Source: Rhodobacteraceae bacterium DSL-40
Lineage (GTDB): Bacteria > Pseudomonadota > Alphaproteobacteria > Rhodobacterales > Rhodobacteraceae
Reading direction: 5' to 3'
DNA: 64,000 bases
Assembly: GCA_003258405.1 (NCBI GenBank)
Contig: QKPN01000019.1
Span: 20,500-84,499 of the forward strand
Each line of letters starts with the position of its first letter. Position 1 is the stretch's first letter. The notes below the pieces were generated by a model, which saw only the letters and a program-made list of their open reading frames with translations, searched no databases and was not told where the DNA came from. Both the position numbers and the translations under genes were made by a program. This document shows positions 45,599 through 56,878 of this stretch, piece by piece.

Positions 45599-46099
45599 AT
45601 GACACCGGAAGGACATCACCTCGCGGAGCTCAACGTCGGGCGGCTCCTGGCCGAGCCGGGCGATCCGCGCGTGGCCGAGTTCATGGCGGCGCTCGATCGG
45701 GTGAACGGGCTCGGCAAGCGGATGCCGGGGTTCGTCTGGATGATGGAGGGCTCGGGCGAGCCGGGCACGGGGAACACCGAGACGAAGATCGGCGGCGATG
45801 CGCGGTTCGTCTCGAACCTCACGGTCTGGGAGAGCGTCGAGACGCTGGAGAGCTTCGTCTGGAACACGGTGCACCGGCAGTTCTACGAGCGCCGGGCGGA
45901 GTGGTTCGAGGTCTTGGGCGAGATGCATTTCGTCATGTGGTGGGTGCCCGCGGGGCACAGGCCGACGCTCGAGGAGGCGCTCGGGCGGCTCGAGCACAAG
46001 CGGGCCCATGGCGACAGCGATCAGGCCTTCGGCTGGTCGTATCTGAAGGAAGCGCGGCTGTGGCGGGAGCGGAACTGCAGCGCCGTCGCGGCGGAATAG
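45599..46099 (+). CDS. DUF3291 family protein
   Basis: A 166-residue cytoplasmic protein of the DUF3291 family: HLAELNVGRLLAEPGDPRVA, NGLGKRMPGFVWMM and FVWNTVHRQFYERRAEWFEV are the conserved blocks, suggesting a dimeric alpha-beta barrel related to antibiotic-biosynthesis-type monooxygenases, by fold resemblance only. ATG 45599 has GGAG upstream. It is inserted in the nuo operon after nuoF, following a gap with a 12-base direct repeat, and is not a complex I subunit. Confidence 0.85.
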   Translation: MTPEGHHLAELNVGRLLAEPGDPRVAEFMAALDRVNGLGKRMPGFVWMMEGSGEPGTGNTETKIGGDARFVSNLTVWESVETLESFVWNTVHRQFYERRAEWFEVLGEMHFVMWWVPAGHRPTLEEALGRLEHKRAHGDSDQAFGWSYLKEARLWRERNCSAVAAE

Positions 46100-46108
46100 G
46101 AGCGGGAC

Positions 46109-46324
46109 ATGAACGAAGAGGTCATCATCTCCGAGGGCAATCCGATCATGAGCATGGTCATGTTCCTGCTCTTCGCGGCGCTCGCGGTCATTCCCTTCTG
46201 GAAGCTCTGGTCGCGGACCGGGCATTCCGGGTTCTGGGGGCTGCTGGCGCTCATCCCGCTCGTCAACGTGGTCGCGCTCTGGATCCTCGCGTTCAAGCGC
46301 TGGCCGATGGATCGCGGGGAGTGA
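46109..46324 (+). CDS. Small nuo-embedded membrane protein 2
   Basis: A 71-residue protein with two hydrophobic segments (MVMFLLFAALAVIPFWKLWS and FWGLLALIPLVNVVALWILA) and the C-terminal FKRWP. It resembles the protein at 41215-41403 and also small proteins of the same shape elsewhere in alphaproteobacteria. ATG 46109 follows AGGAGCGGG. It lies between the DUF3291 gene and nuoG. Function unknown; an assembly or stability role is only a guess. Confidence 0.82.
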   Translation: MNEEVIISEGNPIMSMVMFLLFAALAVIPFWKLWSRTGHSGFWGLLALIPLVNVVALWILAFKRWPMDRGE

Positions 46325-46393
46325 GCGCATGAGCGATGCAGCTGGGCGGATCGCCGCCCCGGAACACGAAGCAGGATTTGTTGGAGCGTTGAG

Positions 46394-48409
46394 ATGAGCG
46401 ACCTACGCAAAGTCATCATCGACGGGATGGAGATAGAGGTCGATCCTCGCATGACGCTGCTCCAGGCCTGCGAGGAAGCCGGCGTCGAGGTGCCGCGCTT
46501 CTGTTACCATGAGCGGCTCTCGATCGCCGGGAACTGCCGGATGTGCCTCGTCGAGGTGGTGGGCGGCCCGCCGAAGCCGGCGGCCTCCTGCGCGATGCAG
46601 GTGAAGGATCTGCGGCCCGGCCCGGAAGGCGCCCCGCCGGAAATCAAGACCAAGAGCCCGATGGTCAAGAAGGCGCGCGAAGGGGTGATGGAGTTCCTGC
46701 TCATCAACCACCCGCTCGACTGCCCGATCTGCGACCAGGGCGGCGAATGCGACCTGCAGGACCAGGCGATGGCCTATGGCGTCGATTTCTCCCGCTACCG
46801 CGAGCCGAAGCGCGCGGCGGTGGACATGGATCTCGGCCCGCTCGTCGGCACCTGCATGACGCGCTGCATCTCCTGCACCCGCTGCGTGCGCTTCATCACC
46901 GAGGTCGCGGGCGTGCCGGAAATGGGCCAGACCGGCCGCGGTGAGGACAGCGAGATCACCTCCTATCTCGGCGCGATGCTGACCTCCGAGATGCAGGGCA
47001 ACGTGATCGATCTCTGCCCGGTGGGCGCGCTCACCTCCAAGCCCTATGCCTTCACCGCCCGGCCCTGGGAGCTGAAGAAGACCGAGTCCATCGACGTGAT
47101 GGACGCGCTCGGCTCCAACATCCGGGTCGACGTGAAGGGCCGCGAGGTGATGCGGATCGTGCCGCGCAACCATGACGGCGTGAACGAGGAATGGCTCGCG
47201 GACCGCTCGCGCTTCATCTGGGATGGGCTGCGGCGCCAGCGCCTCGACAAGCCCTATGTGCGGGTGGACGGCAAGCTCAAGCCCGCAACCTGGGGCGAGG
47301 CCTTCAAGGCGATCGCGGCGGCGACGAAGGGCCGGAAGGTCGCGGCACTGGCCGGGGATCTGGCCTCGACCGAGGCGGTCTACGCGCTCGGCGCGCTGGC
47401 GAAATCGCTGGGCTGGAGCACGGAATGCCGGGTCGACGGCGCGAAGCTGCCCGCGGGCAACCGCTCGGGCTATGTCGGCACCGCGACGATCGAGGATCTG
47501 GAACATGCGCAGATGATCCAGCTCGTCGGGGTCAACCCGCGGCTGGAAGCGCCGGTTCTCAATGCGCGCATCCGCAAGGCCTGGCTGCGCGGCGCGACGG
47601 TCGGCCATGTCGGCCAGCCCACGGATCTCAGCTATGACGTGGTGAACGTCGGGCCCGGCCGGGCGGCGCTTGCCGATCTCGCCGACAAGGAGATCGGCCG
47701 CGCGAAGGAGCTGGAAACGGTCGTCGTGATCGGGCAGGGCGCCCTCACCGGCGCGGATGGCGAGGCCTGTCTCGCGGCCGCGATGCGGCTCGTGGAGAAT
47801 TCGCGCAGCAAGTTCCTCGTGCTCCACACCGCGGCGGCGCGGGTCGGCGCGATGGATCTGGGCTTCACGACCGAGGGCGGGCTCGACGCGGCGCTCGACG
47901 GGGCCGAGGTGATCTACAATCTCGGCGTAGACGAGATCGACCTGCCGGACGGCGCCTTCGTGATCTATCAGGGCAGCCACGGCGATCGTGGCGCGCACCG
48001 GGCGGACGTGATCCTGCCGGGCGCGGCCTACACGGAAGAGGCGGGGATCTTCGTCAACACCGAGGGCCGGCCGCAGATGGCGAACCGGGCGGGCTTCCCG
48101 CCGGGCGACGCGCGCGAGAACTGGGCGATCCTGCGGGCGCTTTCGGCCGAGCTCGGCGCGACGCTGCCCTTCGATACGCTGGGCGCGCTGCGGGCGGCGA
48201 TGACCGAGGCGGTGCCGCATCTCGGCGCGCTCGATGTTGTCCCGGAAAACGCATGGACGCCGGTGGCCTCGGGCGATATGTCCGAAGGCGATTTCGTTTC
48301 GCCGGTCACGGCACACTACCTCGCGAACCCGATCATGCGGGCCAGCCAGGTGATGGCGGAGCTGGCGAAGCTGGCGAGCGACCGGGCCCGGCCCCTGGCA
48401 GCGGAGTGA
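46394..48409 (+). CDS. nuoG: NADH-quinone oxidoreductase subunit G
   Basis: A 671-residue peripheral-arm subunit (75-kDa type). N-terminal ferredoxin domain with [2Fe-2S] ligands ([20 protein letters not shown]), then [17 protein letters not shown] and [16 protein letters not shown] for [4Fe-4S] clusters; the remainder is molybdopterin-oxidoreductase-like without the cofactor. Shorter than E. coli NuoG (about 908), as usual in alphaproteobacteria and mitochondria. ATG 46394; a 69-base gap precedes it. Confidence 0.97.
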   Translation: MSDLRKVIIDGMEIEVDPRMTLLQACEEAGVEVPRFCYHERLSIAGNCRMCLVEVVGGPPKPAASCAMQVKDLRPGPEGAPPEIKTKSPMVKKAREGVMEFLLINHPLDCPICDQGGECDLQDQAMAYGVDFSRYREPKRAAVDMDLGPLVGTCMTRCISCTRCVRFITEVAGVPEMGQTGRGEDSEITSYLGAMLTSEMQGNVIDLCPVGALTSKPYAFTARPWELKKTESIDVMDALGSNIRVDVKGREVMRIVPRNHDGVNEEWLADRSRFIWDGLRRQRLDKPYVRVDGKLKPATWGEAFKAIAAATKGRKVAALAGDLASTEAVYALGALAKSLGWSTECRVDGAKLPAGNRSGYVGTATIEDLEHAQMIQLVGVNPRLEAPVLNARIRKAWLRGATVGHVGQPTDLSYDVVNVGPGRAALADLADKEIGRAKELETVVVIGQGALTGADGEACLAAAMRLVENSRSKFLVLHTAAARVGAMDLGFTTEGGLDAALDGAEVIYNLGVDEIDLPDGAFVIYQGSHGDRGAHRADVILPGAAYTEEAGIFVNTEGRPQMANRAGFPPGDARENWAILRALSAELGATLPFDTLGALRAAMTEAVPHLGALDVVPENAWTPVASGDMSEGDFVSPVTAHYLANPIMRASQVMAELAKLASDRARPLAAE

Positions 48410-48412
48410 ATG

Positions 48413-49450
48413 ATGGACGGCTTTTTCGATACCGGTCTGGGCATCTTCGTCATCATTCTCGCCCAGTGTCTGCTCGTGACGGTGCTCATCCTCGTGAGCC
48501 TCGCGTTCCTGATGTATGCCGACCGCAAGATCTGGGCGGCGGTGCAGATCCGGCGCGGGCCGAACGTGGTGGGTCCCTGGGGGCTCATGCAGAGCTTCGC
48601 CGACTTCCTGAAGTATATCGTCAAGGAAGTGGTGGTGCCCTCGGGCGCCGACAAGTTCGTCTTCTTCATGGCGCCGATGATCAGCTTCATCACCTCGCTG
48701 ATCGTCTGGGCGGTGGTGCCCTTCGGTGACGGCTGGGTGATCTCCGACCTCAATGTCGGGATCCTCTTCATCTTCGCCATCTCCTCGCTCGAGGTCTATG
48801 GCGTCATCATGGGCGGCTGGGCGTCGAACTCGAAGTATCCCTTCCTCGGCAGCCTCCGCTCGGCGGCGCAGATGATCTCCTACGAGGTCTCGATCGGCCT
48901 CATCATCGTCGGCGTGCTGATCTCGACGGGCTCGCTCAACCTCAGCCAGATCGTGCGGGCGCAGGACGGGGATTTCGGCTTCTTCTCCTGGTACTGGCTG
49001 CCGCATCTGCCGATGGTGTTCCTGTTCTTCATCTCGGCGCTGGCGGAGACGAACCGGCCGCCCTTCGACCTTCCGGAAGCGGAATCGGAGCTCGTGGCGG
49101 GCTATCAGGTGGAATATTCCTCGACGCCCTTCCTGCTCTTCATGATCGGCGAGCTGATGGCGGTCGTGTTCATGTGCGCGCTGATGTCGATCCTCTTCTT
49201 CGGCGGCTGGCTCTCGCCCATTCCGGGGCTGCCCGACGGGCTCTTCTGGATGGTCCTCAAGATGGGCTTCTTCTTCTTCATCTTCTCGATGGTGAAGGCG
49301 ATCGTGCCGCGCTACCGCTACGACCAGCTCATGCGGATCGGCTGGAAGTTCTTCCTGCCCTTCTCGCTTGCCTGGGTGGTGATCGTGGGGCTCATGGCGC
49401 ATTACGGCTGGTTCTGGGGTGCCTACCAGCGCTGGGCAATCGGAGGCTGA
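48413..49450 (+). CDS. nuoH: NADH-quinone oxidoreductase subunit H
   Basis: A 345-residue membrane subunit with eight helices that joins the peripheral and membrane arms and shapes the quinone entry. [20 protein letters not shown] and [20 protein letters not shown] are the signatures, with the acidic residues of the proton path. ATG 48413 is preferred over the adjacent ATG 48410 because GGAG is six bases upstream. Directly follows nuoG. Confidence 0.97.
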   Translation: MDGFFDTGLGIFVIILAQCLLVTVLILVSLAFLMYADRKIWAAVQIRRGPNVVGPWGLMQSFADFLKYIVKEVVVPSGADKFVFFMAPMISFITSLIVWAVVPFGDGWVISDLNVGILFIFAISSLEVYGVIMGGWASNSKYPFLGSLRSAAQMISYEVSIGLIIVGVLISTGSLNLSQIVRAQDGDFGFFSWYWLPHLPMVFLFFISALAETNRPPFDLPEAESELVAGYQVEYSSTPFLLFMIGELMAVVFMCALMSILFFGGWLSPIPGLPDGLFWMVLKMGFFFFIFSMVKAIVPRYRYDQLMRIGWKFFLPFSLAWVVIVGLMAHYGWFWGAYQRWAIGG

Positions 49451-49451
49451 C

Positions 49452-49943
49452 ATGGCATTCACCTACGCAAAGGCGGCACGTTACTTCCTGCTCGCGGACT
49501 TCTTCGCAGGCTTCAAGCTGGGCATGAAGTATTTCGTCAAGCCGCGCCCGACGCTCAACTATCCGCACGAGAAGGGGCCGCTTTCCCCGCGCTTCCGCGG
49601 CGAGCACGCGCTCCGGCGCTATGCGAACGGCGAGGAACGCTGCATCGCCTGCAAGCTCTGCGAGGCGATCTGCCCGGCGCAGGCGATCACCATCGATGCC
49701 GAGCCGCGCGACGACGGCAGCCGCCGGACGACGCGCTACGACATCGACATGACGAAATGCATCTACTGCGGCTTCTGCCAGGAAGCCTGCCCGGTGGATG
49801 CGATCGTCGAGGGGCCGAATTTCGAGTTCGCGACCGAAAGCCGCGAGGAGCTGTTCTACGACAAGGCAAAGCTCCTCGAGAACGGTGATCGCTGGGAGGC
49901 CGAAATCGCCCGCAACCTCGAGCTGGACGCGCCTTACAGATGA
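49452..49943 (+). CDS. nuoI: NADH-quinone oxidoreductase subunit I
   Basis: A 163-residue peripheral subunit with two [4Fe-4S] clusters (N6a, N6b). The ligands are Cys64-67-70-74 ([12 protein letters not shown]) and Cys103-106-109-113 ([12 protein letters not shown]). An amphipathic N-terminal helix holds it to the membrane arm. ATG 49452, one base after the nuoH stop. Confidence 0.98.
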   Translation: MAFTYAKAARYFLLADFFAGFKLGMKYFVKPRPTLNYPHEKGPLSPRFRGEHALRRYANGEERCIACKLCEAICPAQAITIDAEPRDDGSRRTTRYDIDMTKCIYCGFCQEACPVDAIVEGPNFEFATESREELFYDKAKLLENGDRWEAEIARNLELDAPYR

Positions 49944-50007
49944 CCGATACGCCGCCGATCGTGACCAGGGCCCGCGGAACGGGCCGCAGCCAGGAGGGGG
50001 GTCTCTC

Positions 50008-50622
50008 ATGAGCTTCGCCGTCTTCGCCTTCTACCTCTTCGCCGTGATCGCGGTCGTGGCAGGCGCCTTCGTTGTCTTCGCCCGGAACCCGGTCCATTCG
50101 GTGCTCTGGCTCATCCTGGCCTTCCTGTCGGCGGGCGGGCTCTTCGTGCTGCTCGGGGCCGAGTTCGTCGCGATGCTGATGCTCATCGTCTACGTGGGCG
50201 CGGTCGCGGTGCTCTTCCTCTTCGTGGTGATGATGCTCGACGTCGACTTCGCCGAGCTCAAGTCGGGCATGGCGCGCTATCTGCCGGTCGGGCTGCTGAT
50301 CGCGGTGGTGCTGCTGGTGCAGCTGGGCTTCGCCTTCGGCGGCTGGCAGGTGGACGAGACGGCGATGTCGCTCCGCGCCGCGGTCACGCCCGACCCGGCG
50401 GAGGTGTCGAACACCGTCGCGCTCGGCAACCTGCTCTACACGAAATATGTCTTCCTCTTCGAGGCGGCGGGCCTCGTGCTCCTGGTCGCGATGATCGGGG
50501 CGATCGTGCTCACCCACCGCAGGCGGGCCGGCGTGAAGCGCCAGGACGTCATCTCGCAGATGTACCGCGATCCGGCGACCGCGGTCGATCTTCTCGACAT
50601 CAAACCGGGGCAGGGCGCATGA
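50008..50622 (+). CDS. nuoJ: NADH-quinone oxidoreductase subunit J
   Basis: A 204-residue membrane subunit with five helices. [20 protein letters not shown] and [18 protein letters not shown] are typical; TM3 of this subunit moves during turnover in known structures. ATG 50008 after GGAGGGGG. Its stop overlaps nuoK by four bases (ATGA). Confidence 0.96.
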   Translation: MSFAVFAFYLFAVIAVVAGAFVVFARNPVHSVLWLILAFLSAGGLFVLLGAEFVAMLMLIVYVGAVAVLFLFVVMMLDVDFAELKSGMARYLPVGLLIAVVLLVQLGFAFGGWQVDETAMSLRAAVTPDPAEVSNTVALGNLLYTKYVFLFEAAGLVLLVAMIGAIVLTHRRRAGVKRQDVISQMYRDPATAVDLLDIKPGQGA

Positions 50623-50924
50623 TCGGACTGAGCCATTATCTTGCCGTCGCGGCGATCCTCTTCGTGACCGGCATCTTCGGGATCTTCGTGAACCGGAAGA
50701 ACGTCATCATCATCCTGATGTCGATCGAGCTCATGCTGCTCGCGGTCAACATCAACATGGTGGCCTTCTCGGCCTACCTCGGCGACCTCGTCGGGCAGGT
50801 CTTCACACTCTTCATCCTGACGGTCGCGGCGGCCGAGGCGGCCATCGGGCTCGCCATTCTCGTCTGCTTCTTCCGTAACCGCGGCACCATCGCGGTCGAA
50901 GACATCAACATGATGAAGGGCTAG
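50619..50924 (+). CDS. nuoK: NADH-quinone oxidoreductase subunit K
   Basis: A 101-residue membrane subunit of three helices. The two glutamates of the proton path are in [18 protein letters not shown] and [15 protein letters not shown], as in other NuoK/MrpC proteins. Starts at ATG 50619 inside the nuoJ stop; ends in TAG six bases before nuoL. Confidence 0.97.
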   Translation: MIGLSHYLAVAAILFVTGIFGIFVNRKNVIIILMSIELMLLAVNINMVAFSAYLGDLVGQVFTLFILTVAAAEAAIGLAILVCFFRNRGTIAVEDINMMKG

Positions 50925-50930
50925 GAAAAG

Positions 50931-53060
50931 ATGGTCTCGCTCATTCTGCTTCTGCCCTTCTTCGGCGCCCTCATCTGCGGCTTCGGCCACCGGATGATCG
51001 GCGAGAAGGCCGCGACCTATGTCGCGACGGGCATTCTCTTCTTCGTCTGCTTCCTGTCCTGGATCGTCTTCTTCTCCTTCAACGGCCAGACCGAGAGCGT
51101 GCCGCTCTTCCGCTGGATCGCCTCGGGGACGCTTTCGGCCGACTGGGGCGTCCGGGTCGACCGGCTCACCTGCATCATGCTGGTGGTGGTGACGACGGTC
51201 TCCTCGCTCGTGCATCTCTACAGCCTCGGCTACATGGGGCATGACGAGAACTGGAAGGAGGGCGAGAGCTACCTGCCGCGCTTCTTCGCCTATCTCTCCT
51301 TCTTCACCTTCGCGATGCTCGCGCTGGTGACCGCCGACAACCTGCTGCAGATGTTCTTCGGCTGGGAAGGCGTGGGCGTCGCCTCCTACCTGCTGATCGG
51401 GTTCTACTATCGCAAGGCGAGCGCCAACAACGCGGCGATGAAGGCCTTCATCGTCAACCGCGTCGGTGACTTCGGCTTCCTGATGGGGATCTTCTCGCTC
51501 TACTTCCTCGTCGACTCGATCCATTTCAACGACATCTTCGCCGCCGCGCCGGAGATCGCGCAGACGCAGTTCACCTTCCTCTGGCGGGAATGGAACGCGG
51601 CCGAGATCGCGGCGTTCCTGCTCTTCATCGGGGCGATGGGCAAATCGGCGCAGCTGTTCCTTCACACCTGGCTGCCGGACGCGATGGAAGGCCCGACCCC
51701 GGTTTCGGCGCTGATCCATGCCGCGACCATGGTGACGGCGGGCGTCTTCCTCGTCTGCCGCATGTCGCCGGTGCTGGAATTCGCGCCGGGCACGCTCACC
51801 TTCATCACCTTCATCGGTGCGATGACGGCGTTCTTCGCGGCGACCGTGGGTCTCGTGCAGAACGACATCAAGCGGGTGATCGCCTATTCGACCTGTTCGC
51901 AGCTCGGCTACATGTTCGTGGCCGCCGGCGTCGGCGCCTATCCGGTCGCGATGTTCCACCTCTTCACGCACGCCTTCTTCAAGGCGCTCCTGTTCCTCGG
52001 CGCGGGCTCGGTCATCACCGCGATGCACCACGAGCAGGACATGCGGAATTACGGCGGGCTGAAATCCAAGGTGCCCTTCACCTACTGGACGATGATGGCG
52101 GGCACGCTCGCGATCACCGGCGTCGGCATTCCGCTCACCTCGATCGGCTTCGCGGGCTTCCTCTCGAAGGATGCGATCATCGAGAGCGCGCATGCGGGCT
52201 CCAACGCCATGGCGGGCTTCGCCTTCTGGTCCCTGGTCATCGCGGCGGCCTTCACCTCGTTCTATTCCTGGCGGCTGGTGTTCATGACCTTCCACGGGAA
52301 GCCGCGGGGCGATCATCACGCCCATGACCATGCCCACGAGAGCCCGCGGGTGATGCTGATCCCGCTCGGCGTCCTGGCGGCCGGCGCGATCTTCGCGGGC
52401 ATGATCTGGTATGGCCCGTTCTTCGGCAATCACGAGCGGATGAACGCCTTCTTCGGCCTTCCGGTCCACCACGAGGAGACGGTTGCCGAGGGCGAGGGCC
52501 ACGGCGCGGCGCCGGCTGAGGCCGGGCACGACGCGGCGGCGACGGCGGATCACGGCGACGTGGTGGCTTCGGAGACCGGCGCGGATGCGGTTCATGCCGG
52601 CGAGACGGCGCCCCAGGGCGCGGTCTTCTTCGGGCCGGACAACCACACCATCGAGATGGCGCATGAATCGCCCGTCTGGGTGAAGGTCTCGCCCTTTGTC
52701 GCCATGCTGATCGGTTTCGCGATCGCCTACTGGTTCTACATTCTCGACCCGAGCCGCCCGAAGGCGCTCGCCGAGACCCAGCCGATCCTCTACCGGTTCC
52801 TGCTCAACAAGTGGTATTTCGACGAGATCTACGACGTGATCTTCGTCCGGCCTGTCCGCTGGCTCAGCACCTTCCTCTGGAAGAAGGGGGACGGGGCGAC
52901 CATCGACGGGACCATCAACGGCGTCGCCATGGGGTTCGTGCCCTTCGTCACGCGGCTCGCGGGCCGGGCGCAGTCGGGATACCTGTTCCATTACGCGCTC
53001 GCCATGGTGGTCGGACTGATCCTGCTCACCCTCTGGCTCAGCATCGGGAGTGCCGGGTAA
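50931..53060 (+). CDS. nuoL: NADH-quinone oxidoreductase subunit L
   Basis: A 709-residue antiporter-like proton-pumping subunit at the far end of the membrane arm, with about sixteen helices and the long lateral helix near the C-terminus. [40 protein letters not shown] and [12 protein letters not shown] are signatures. It has a His-rich cytoplasmic stretch (about 460: [11 protein letters not shown]) and an Ala/Glu/His-rich insertion (about 520-563) not present in E. coli NuoL. Confidence 0.97.
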   Translation: MVSLILLLPFFGALICGFGHRMIGEKAATYVATGILFFVCFLSWIVFFSFNGQTESVPLFRWIASGTLSADWGVRVDRLTCIMLVVVTTVSSLVHLYSLGYMGHDENWKEGESYLPRFFAYLSFFTFAMLALVTADNLLQMFFGWEGVGVASYLLIGFYYRKASANNAAMKAFIVNRVGDFGFLMGIFSLYFLVDSIHFNDIFAAAPEIAQTQFTFLWREWNAAEIAAFLLFIGAMGKSAQLFLHTWLPDAMEGPTPVSALIHAATMVTAGVFLVCRMSPVLEFAPGTLTFITFIGAMTAFFAATVGLVQNDIKRVIAYSTCSQLGYMFVAAGVGAYPVAMFHLFTHAFFKALLFLGAGSVITAMHHEQDMRNYGGLKSKVPFTYWTMMAGTLAITGVGIPLTSIGFAGFLSKDAIIESAHAGSNAMAGFAFWSLVIAAAFTSFYSWRLVFMTFHGKPRGDHHAHDHAHESPRVMLIPLGVLAAGAIFAGMIWYGPFFGNHERMNAFFGLPVHHEETVAEGEGHGAAPAEAGHDAAATADHGDVVASETGADAVHAGETAPQGAVFFGPDNHTIEMAHESPVWVKVSPFVAMLIGFAIAYWFYILDPSRPKALAETQPILYRFLLNKWYFDEIYDVIFVRPVRWLSTFLWKKGDGATIDGTINGVAMGFVPFVTRLAGRAQSGYLFHYALAMVVGLILLTLWLSIGSAG

Positions 53061-53061
53061 G

Positions 53062-54597
53062 ATGAACAGCCTGCTTTCGCTCATCACGTTCCTGCCGCTG
53101 ATCGGCGCCGTCGTCCTGCTCGTCTTCCTCAAGGGCGAGGACGAGATGGCGCAGCGCAACGCCAAGCTGCTCGCGCTCTTCACCACCGCCGCGACCTTCA
53201 TCCTCTCGCTCTTCGTGCTGCTGGGCTTCGATCCGACCGATACCGGGTTCCAGTTCGTCGAGGAGGGGGCCTGGCTCGGCGGGCTGACCTACAAGATGGG
53301 CGTGGACGGAATCTCCGTGCTCTTCGTGATGCTGACCACCTTCCTCATGCCCATCGTCATCGGCGCGAGCTGGCACGTGACGAGCCGGGTGAAGGAATAC
53401 ATGGTCGCCTTCCTCGTGCTCGAGACGCTGATGATCGGCGTGTTCTGTGCGCTCGATCTCATCCTCTTCTACGTCTTCTTCGAGGCGGGCCTCATTCCGA
53501 TGTTCCTCATCATCGGGATCTGGGGCGGCAAGGACCGGATCTACGCCTCGTTCAAGTTCTTCCTCTACACGCTGCTCGGCTCGGTGCTCATGCTCGTCGC
53601 GATGATCGCGATGTACTATCAGGCCGGGACGACGGACATTCCGACGCTGCTCACGCACCAGTTCGACTCCGAGACGATGCATGTGCTCGGGTTCACCATC
53701 GCGGGCGGCGCGCAGACGCTGATGTTCCTCGCCTTCTTCGCCAGCTTCGCGGTGAAGATGCCGATGTGGCCGGTGCACACCTGGCTGCCTGACGCGCATG
53801 TGCAGGCGCCGACGGCCGGGTCGGTGGTGCTGGCGGCGATCCTCCTGAAGATGGGCGGCTACGGCTTCCTGCGCTTCTCGCTGCCGATGTTTCCGGTGGG
53901 CTCGGAGGTGATGCAGGATTTCATCTTCACGATTTCGGTGATCGCCATCGTCTACACGAGCCTCGTCGCGATCATGCAGGAAGACATGAAGAAGCTGATC
54001 GCCTATTCCTCGGTCGCCCACATGGGCTTCGTGACGATGGGGATCTTTGCCTTCAACCAGCAGGGGCTCGACGGCGCGATCTTCCAGATGCTGAGCCACG
54101 GCTTCGTCTCCGGCGCGCTCTTCCTCATCGTCGGCGTGATCTACGACCGGATGCACACCCGCGAGATCGCCGCCTATGGCGGGCTCGTGATCCGCATGCC
54201 CGTCTACGCGCTGATCTTCCTGCTCTTCACCATGGGCAATGTGGGGCTGCCGGGCACGTCGGGCTTCGTCGGCGAATTCCTGACGCTCTCAGGCGTCTTC
54301 CAGGTGAGCACCTGGGTCGCCTTCTTCGCGGCCTTCGGCGTGATCCTCTCGGCCTGCTACGCGCTCTGGCTCTACCGCAAGGTGATGTTCGGGGATCTCA
54401 TCAAGGAGAGCCTCAAGACCATCGCCGATCTCTCGGGCCGGGAGAAGCTGCTCTTCGCGCCGCTGGTTGCCGCGACGCTGCTGCTCGGGATCTACCCCTC
54501 GCTCATTCTCGACGTGATCGGACCTTCGGTCACCGCTCTCGTCCATCACACCGACTCGGCGCTCGCGGCGGCGGCCACGACGCTCGCGCAGAACTGA
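53062..54597 (+). CDS. nuoM: NADH-quinone oxidoreductase subunit M
   Basis: A 511-residue antiporter-like proton-pumping subunit with about fourteen helices. The signatures [40 protein letters not shown] and [11 protein letters not shown] are present, with the conserved lysine and glutamate proton-path positions. ATG 53062, one base after the nuoL stop. Confidence 0.97.
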   Translation: MNSLLSLITFLPLIGAVVLLVFLKGEDEMAQRNAKLLALFTTAATFILSLFVLLGFDPTDTGFQFVEEGAWLGGLTYKMGVDGISVLFVMLTTFLMPIVIGASWHVTSRVKEYMVAFLVLETLMIGVFCALDLILFYVFFEAGLIPMFLIIGIWGGKDRIYASFKFFLYTLLGSVLMLVAMIAMYYQAGTTDIPTLLTHQFDSETMHVLGFTIAGGAQTLMFLAFFASFAVKMPMWPVHTWLPDAHVQAPTAGSVVLAAILLKMGGYGFLRFSLPMFPVGSEVMQDFIFTISVIAIVYTSLVAIMQEDMKKLIAYSSVAHMGFVTMGIFAFNQQGLDGAIFQMLSHGFVSGALFLIVGVIYDRMHTREIAAYGGLVIRMPVYALIFLLFTMGNVGLPGTSGFVGEFLTLSGVFQVSTWVAFFAAFGVILSACYALWLYRKVMFGDLIKESLKTIADLSGREKLLFAPLVAATLLLGIYPSLILDVIGPSVTALVHHTDSALAAAATTLAQN

Positions 54598-54616
54598 CGC
54601 TCCCGGGAGACAACAG

Positions 54617-56056
54617 ATGCTCGGCCAAGACCTTTCCGTGATCGCACCGGAACTCGTGCTCGCGCTCTATGCCATGGGGGCGCTGATGTGGGGCGCCTAT
54701 GCGGGACGGGACGCAAGCCGCATGATCCTCTGGGTCTCGACGGGGGTGCTCGTCGCGGTCGGGCTCTGGGTCGGCGTTCACGCCGGCGGCACGCAGACCG
54801 CCTTCGACGGCTCCTTCGTGTCCGACGGCTATGCGCGCTTTGCCAAGGTGATGGTGCTCTTCGGGGCGGCGGCCACGCTCGCGCTCAGCGCCGATTTCCT
54901 GTCGCGCAACGAGCTGATGAAGTTCGAGTATCCGGTGCTGATCGTGCTGGCGACCGTCGGCATGCTCATCATGGTCTCGGCCGCCGACCTGATCGTGCTC
55001 TATCTCGGGCTCGAGCTTCAGTCGCTTGCACTCTACGTGGTGGCGGCATTCCGGCGCGACTCGCTGCGCTCGACCGAGGCGGGGCTCAAGTATTTCGTGC
55101 TGGGCGCGCTCTCCTCGGGGCTGCTGCTCTATGGCGCGAGCCTCACCTACGGCTTCTCCGGCACGACGATGTTCGCGGGCATCGCCATGGTCGCCGGTGG
55201 CGGCGAGCCGATGTCGGTGGGCCTCGTCTTCGGCCTCGTCTTCCTCATCGCGGGCATGGCCTTCAAGATCTCGGCGGTGCCGTTCCACATGTGGACGCCC
55301 GATGTCTATGAAGGCTCGCCCACCCCGGTGACGGCGTTCTTCTCCACCGCGCCCAAGGTCGCGGCGGCGGCGATGCTGGCGCGCGTGCTCTTCGATGCCT
55401 TCGGCAATGCGGTGGCGGACTGGCAGCAGGTGCTGGCGCTGCTCTCGCTCTTCTCGATGTTCCTCGGCTCCTTCGCGGCGATCGGGCAGACCAACATCAA
55501 GCGCCTGATGGCCTATTCCTCGATCGGGCACATGGGCTACGCGCTGCTCGGCCTCGCGGCCGGCACGCAGGAGGGCGCGCAGTCGCTGCTCATCTATCTC
55601 GCCATCTACGTGACGATGAACGTCGGCGTCTTTGCCTTCATCCTCAACATGCGCCGCGACGGGCAGCAGGTGACCGATATCGCCTCGCTCGGCCTCTACT
55701 CGCGAGTCGATCCGGCGCGGGCGGCGGCGCTGGCCGTGCTCATGTTCAGCCTCGCCGGAATTCCGCCGCTCGTCGGGTTCTTCGGGAAGTTCTACGTGCT
55801 GAAGGCGGCGGTGGATGCGGGCCTCGTGTGGCTGGCGGTGGCCGGTGTCGTCGCGAGCGTGATCGGCGCCTATTACTATCTGCGCATCGTCTACCTCATG
55901 TATTTCGGCCAGGAGGTGGAACCCCTCGATGGCCGGATGCCGTCGATCCACTGGGGGCTGCTCGGGGCATCGGCGCTCGCGATGGTGCTCGGCATCATCA
56001 ACCTCTTCGGTGTCGAATCCCTCGCCGCTTCGGCCGCCGCCACGCTGGTCCAGTGA
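54617..56056 (+). CDS. nuoN: NADH-quinone oxidoreductase subunit N
   Basis: A 479-residue antiporter-like proton-pumping subunit and last gene of the complex I operon. [40 protein letters not shown] and [18 protein letters not shown] are conserved. ATG 54617 follows GGGAGA. birA follows after 24 bases, so transcription may continue. Confidence 0.97.
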   Translation: MLGQDLSVIAPELVLALYAMGALMWGAYAGRDASRMILWVSTGVLVAVGLWVGVHAGGTQTAFDGSFVSDGYARFAKVMVLFGAAATLALSADFLSRNELMKFEYPVLIVLATVGMLIMVSAADLIVLYLGLELQSLALYVVAAFRRDSLRSTEAGLKYFVLGALSSGLLLYGASLTYGFSGTTMFAGIAMVAGGGEPMSVGLVFGLVFLIAGMAFKISAVPFHMWTPDVYEGSPTPVTAFFSTAPKVAAAAMLARVLFDAFGNAVADWQQVLALLSLFSMFLGSFAAIGQTNIKRLMAYSSIGHMGYALLGLAAGTQEGAQSLLIYLAIYVTMNVGVFAFILNMRRDGQQVTDIASLGLYSRVDPARAAALAVLMFSLAGIPPLVGFFGKFYVLKAAVDAGLVWLAVAGVVASVIGAYYYLRIVYLMYFGQEVEPLDGRMPSIHWGLLGASALAMVLGIINLFGVESLAASAAATLVQ

Positions 56057-56080
56057 CCGGCGGATGACGGACCGGCCGTG

Positions 56081-56878
56081 ATGGATTGGCCTGCCAGCGT
56101 CGGGCGCAGCGTACACGAGGCGCTCGACAGCACGAATGCCGAGGCTCTGAGGCGGATCGCCGGGGGAGAGACCGGCCCGTTCTGGATCCTTGCCGGCCGT
56201 CAGACCATGGGGCGCGGCCGGCGCGGGCGGGGCTGGTCCTCCCTTCCCGGCAATTTCTACGCGAGCTACGCCTTCACGCCGCCGGGCGGACCGGCCGAGG
56301 CGGCGCTGCGCTCCTTCACCGCCGCACTTGCGCTCCATGACGCGCTGGTCGATGCGACCGGGCGGCCGCAGCTTTTCGCGCTCAAGTGGCCGAACGACGT
56401 GCTGCTTTCCGGGCACAAGCTTGCCGGCATCCTGCTCGAGACCGGAGCCGGCCCGCGCCATGCGCCGGTGGCGCTGGTGATCGGCATTGGCGTCAATCTC
56501 GCGGCGAGCCCCGATGCCGCGGCGCTCGAGGCCGGGGCGGTGCCGCCGATCAGTCTGGCGGAAGCGACGGGGATTTCCGTCCCGCCGGCAGAGTTTCTCG
56601 ATCTTCTCGCGCCGCGGTTCGAGCACTGGGAAGCGCGGCTGCGCCGGGAGGGCTTCGGGCCGATCCGTGCGGCCTGGCTCGCGCGGGCGGCGCGGATCGG
56701 CGAGGAGGTGACGGCGCGGCTGCCGGGGCGCGAGATCCGCGGCATCTTCCGCAGCCTCGACGAGAGCGGCGCGATCCTGCTCGATACGGCATCCGGGCGC
56801 GTCGCGCTCCCGGCGGCGGAGATCTTCTTCACGCCGCAGATCCTGTCCGGGGAGACCCACCATGCTGCTCGCGATTGA
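56081..56878 (+). CDS. birA: Biotin--[acetyl-CoA-carboxylase] ligase
   Basis: A 265-residue biotin protein ligase that attaches biotin to carrier lysines such as those of acetyl-CoA carboxylase and pyruvate carboxylase. MGRGRRGRGWSSLPGNFY is the biotin/ATP loop and ALKWPNDVLLSGHKLAGIL carries the active-site lysine. It has no N-terminal DNA-binding domain, so it does not repress biotin genes as E. coli BirA does. ATG 56081 (GTG 56078 possible). It overlaps coaX by 17 bases; nuoN-birA-coaX-rnj is a common alphaproteobacterial order. Confidence 0.93.
   Translation: MDWPASVGRSVHEALDSTNAEALRRIAGGETGPFWILAGRQTMGRGRRGRGWSSLPGNFYASYAFTPPGGPAEAALRSFTAALALHDALVDATGRPQLFALKWPNDVLLSGHKLAGILLETGAGPRHAPVALVIGIGVNLAASPDAAALEAGAVPPISLAEATGISVPPAEFLDLLAPRFEHWEARLRREGFGPIRAAWLARAARIGEEVTARLPGREIRGIFRSLDESGAILLDTASGRVALPAAEIFFTPQILSGETHHAARD

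Noticed and set aside
46403..49462. 1019-codon minus-strand open frame opposite nuoG-nuoH
   Set aside because: Antisense shadow; His/Asp/Glu/Arg-rich translation without motifs, opposite essential complex I genes.
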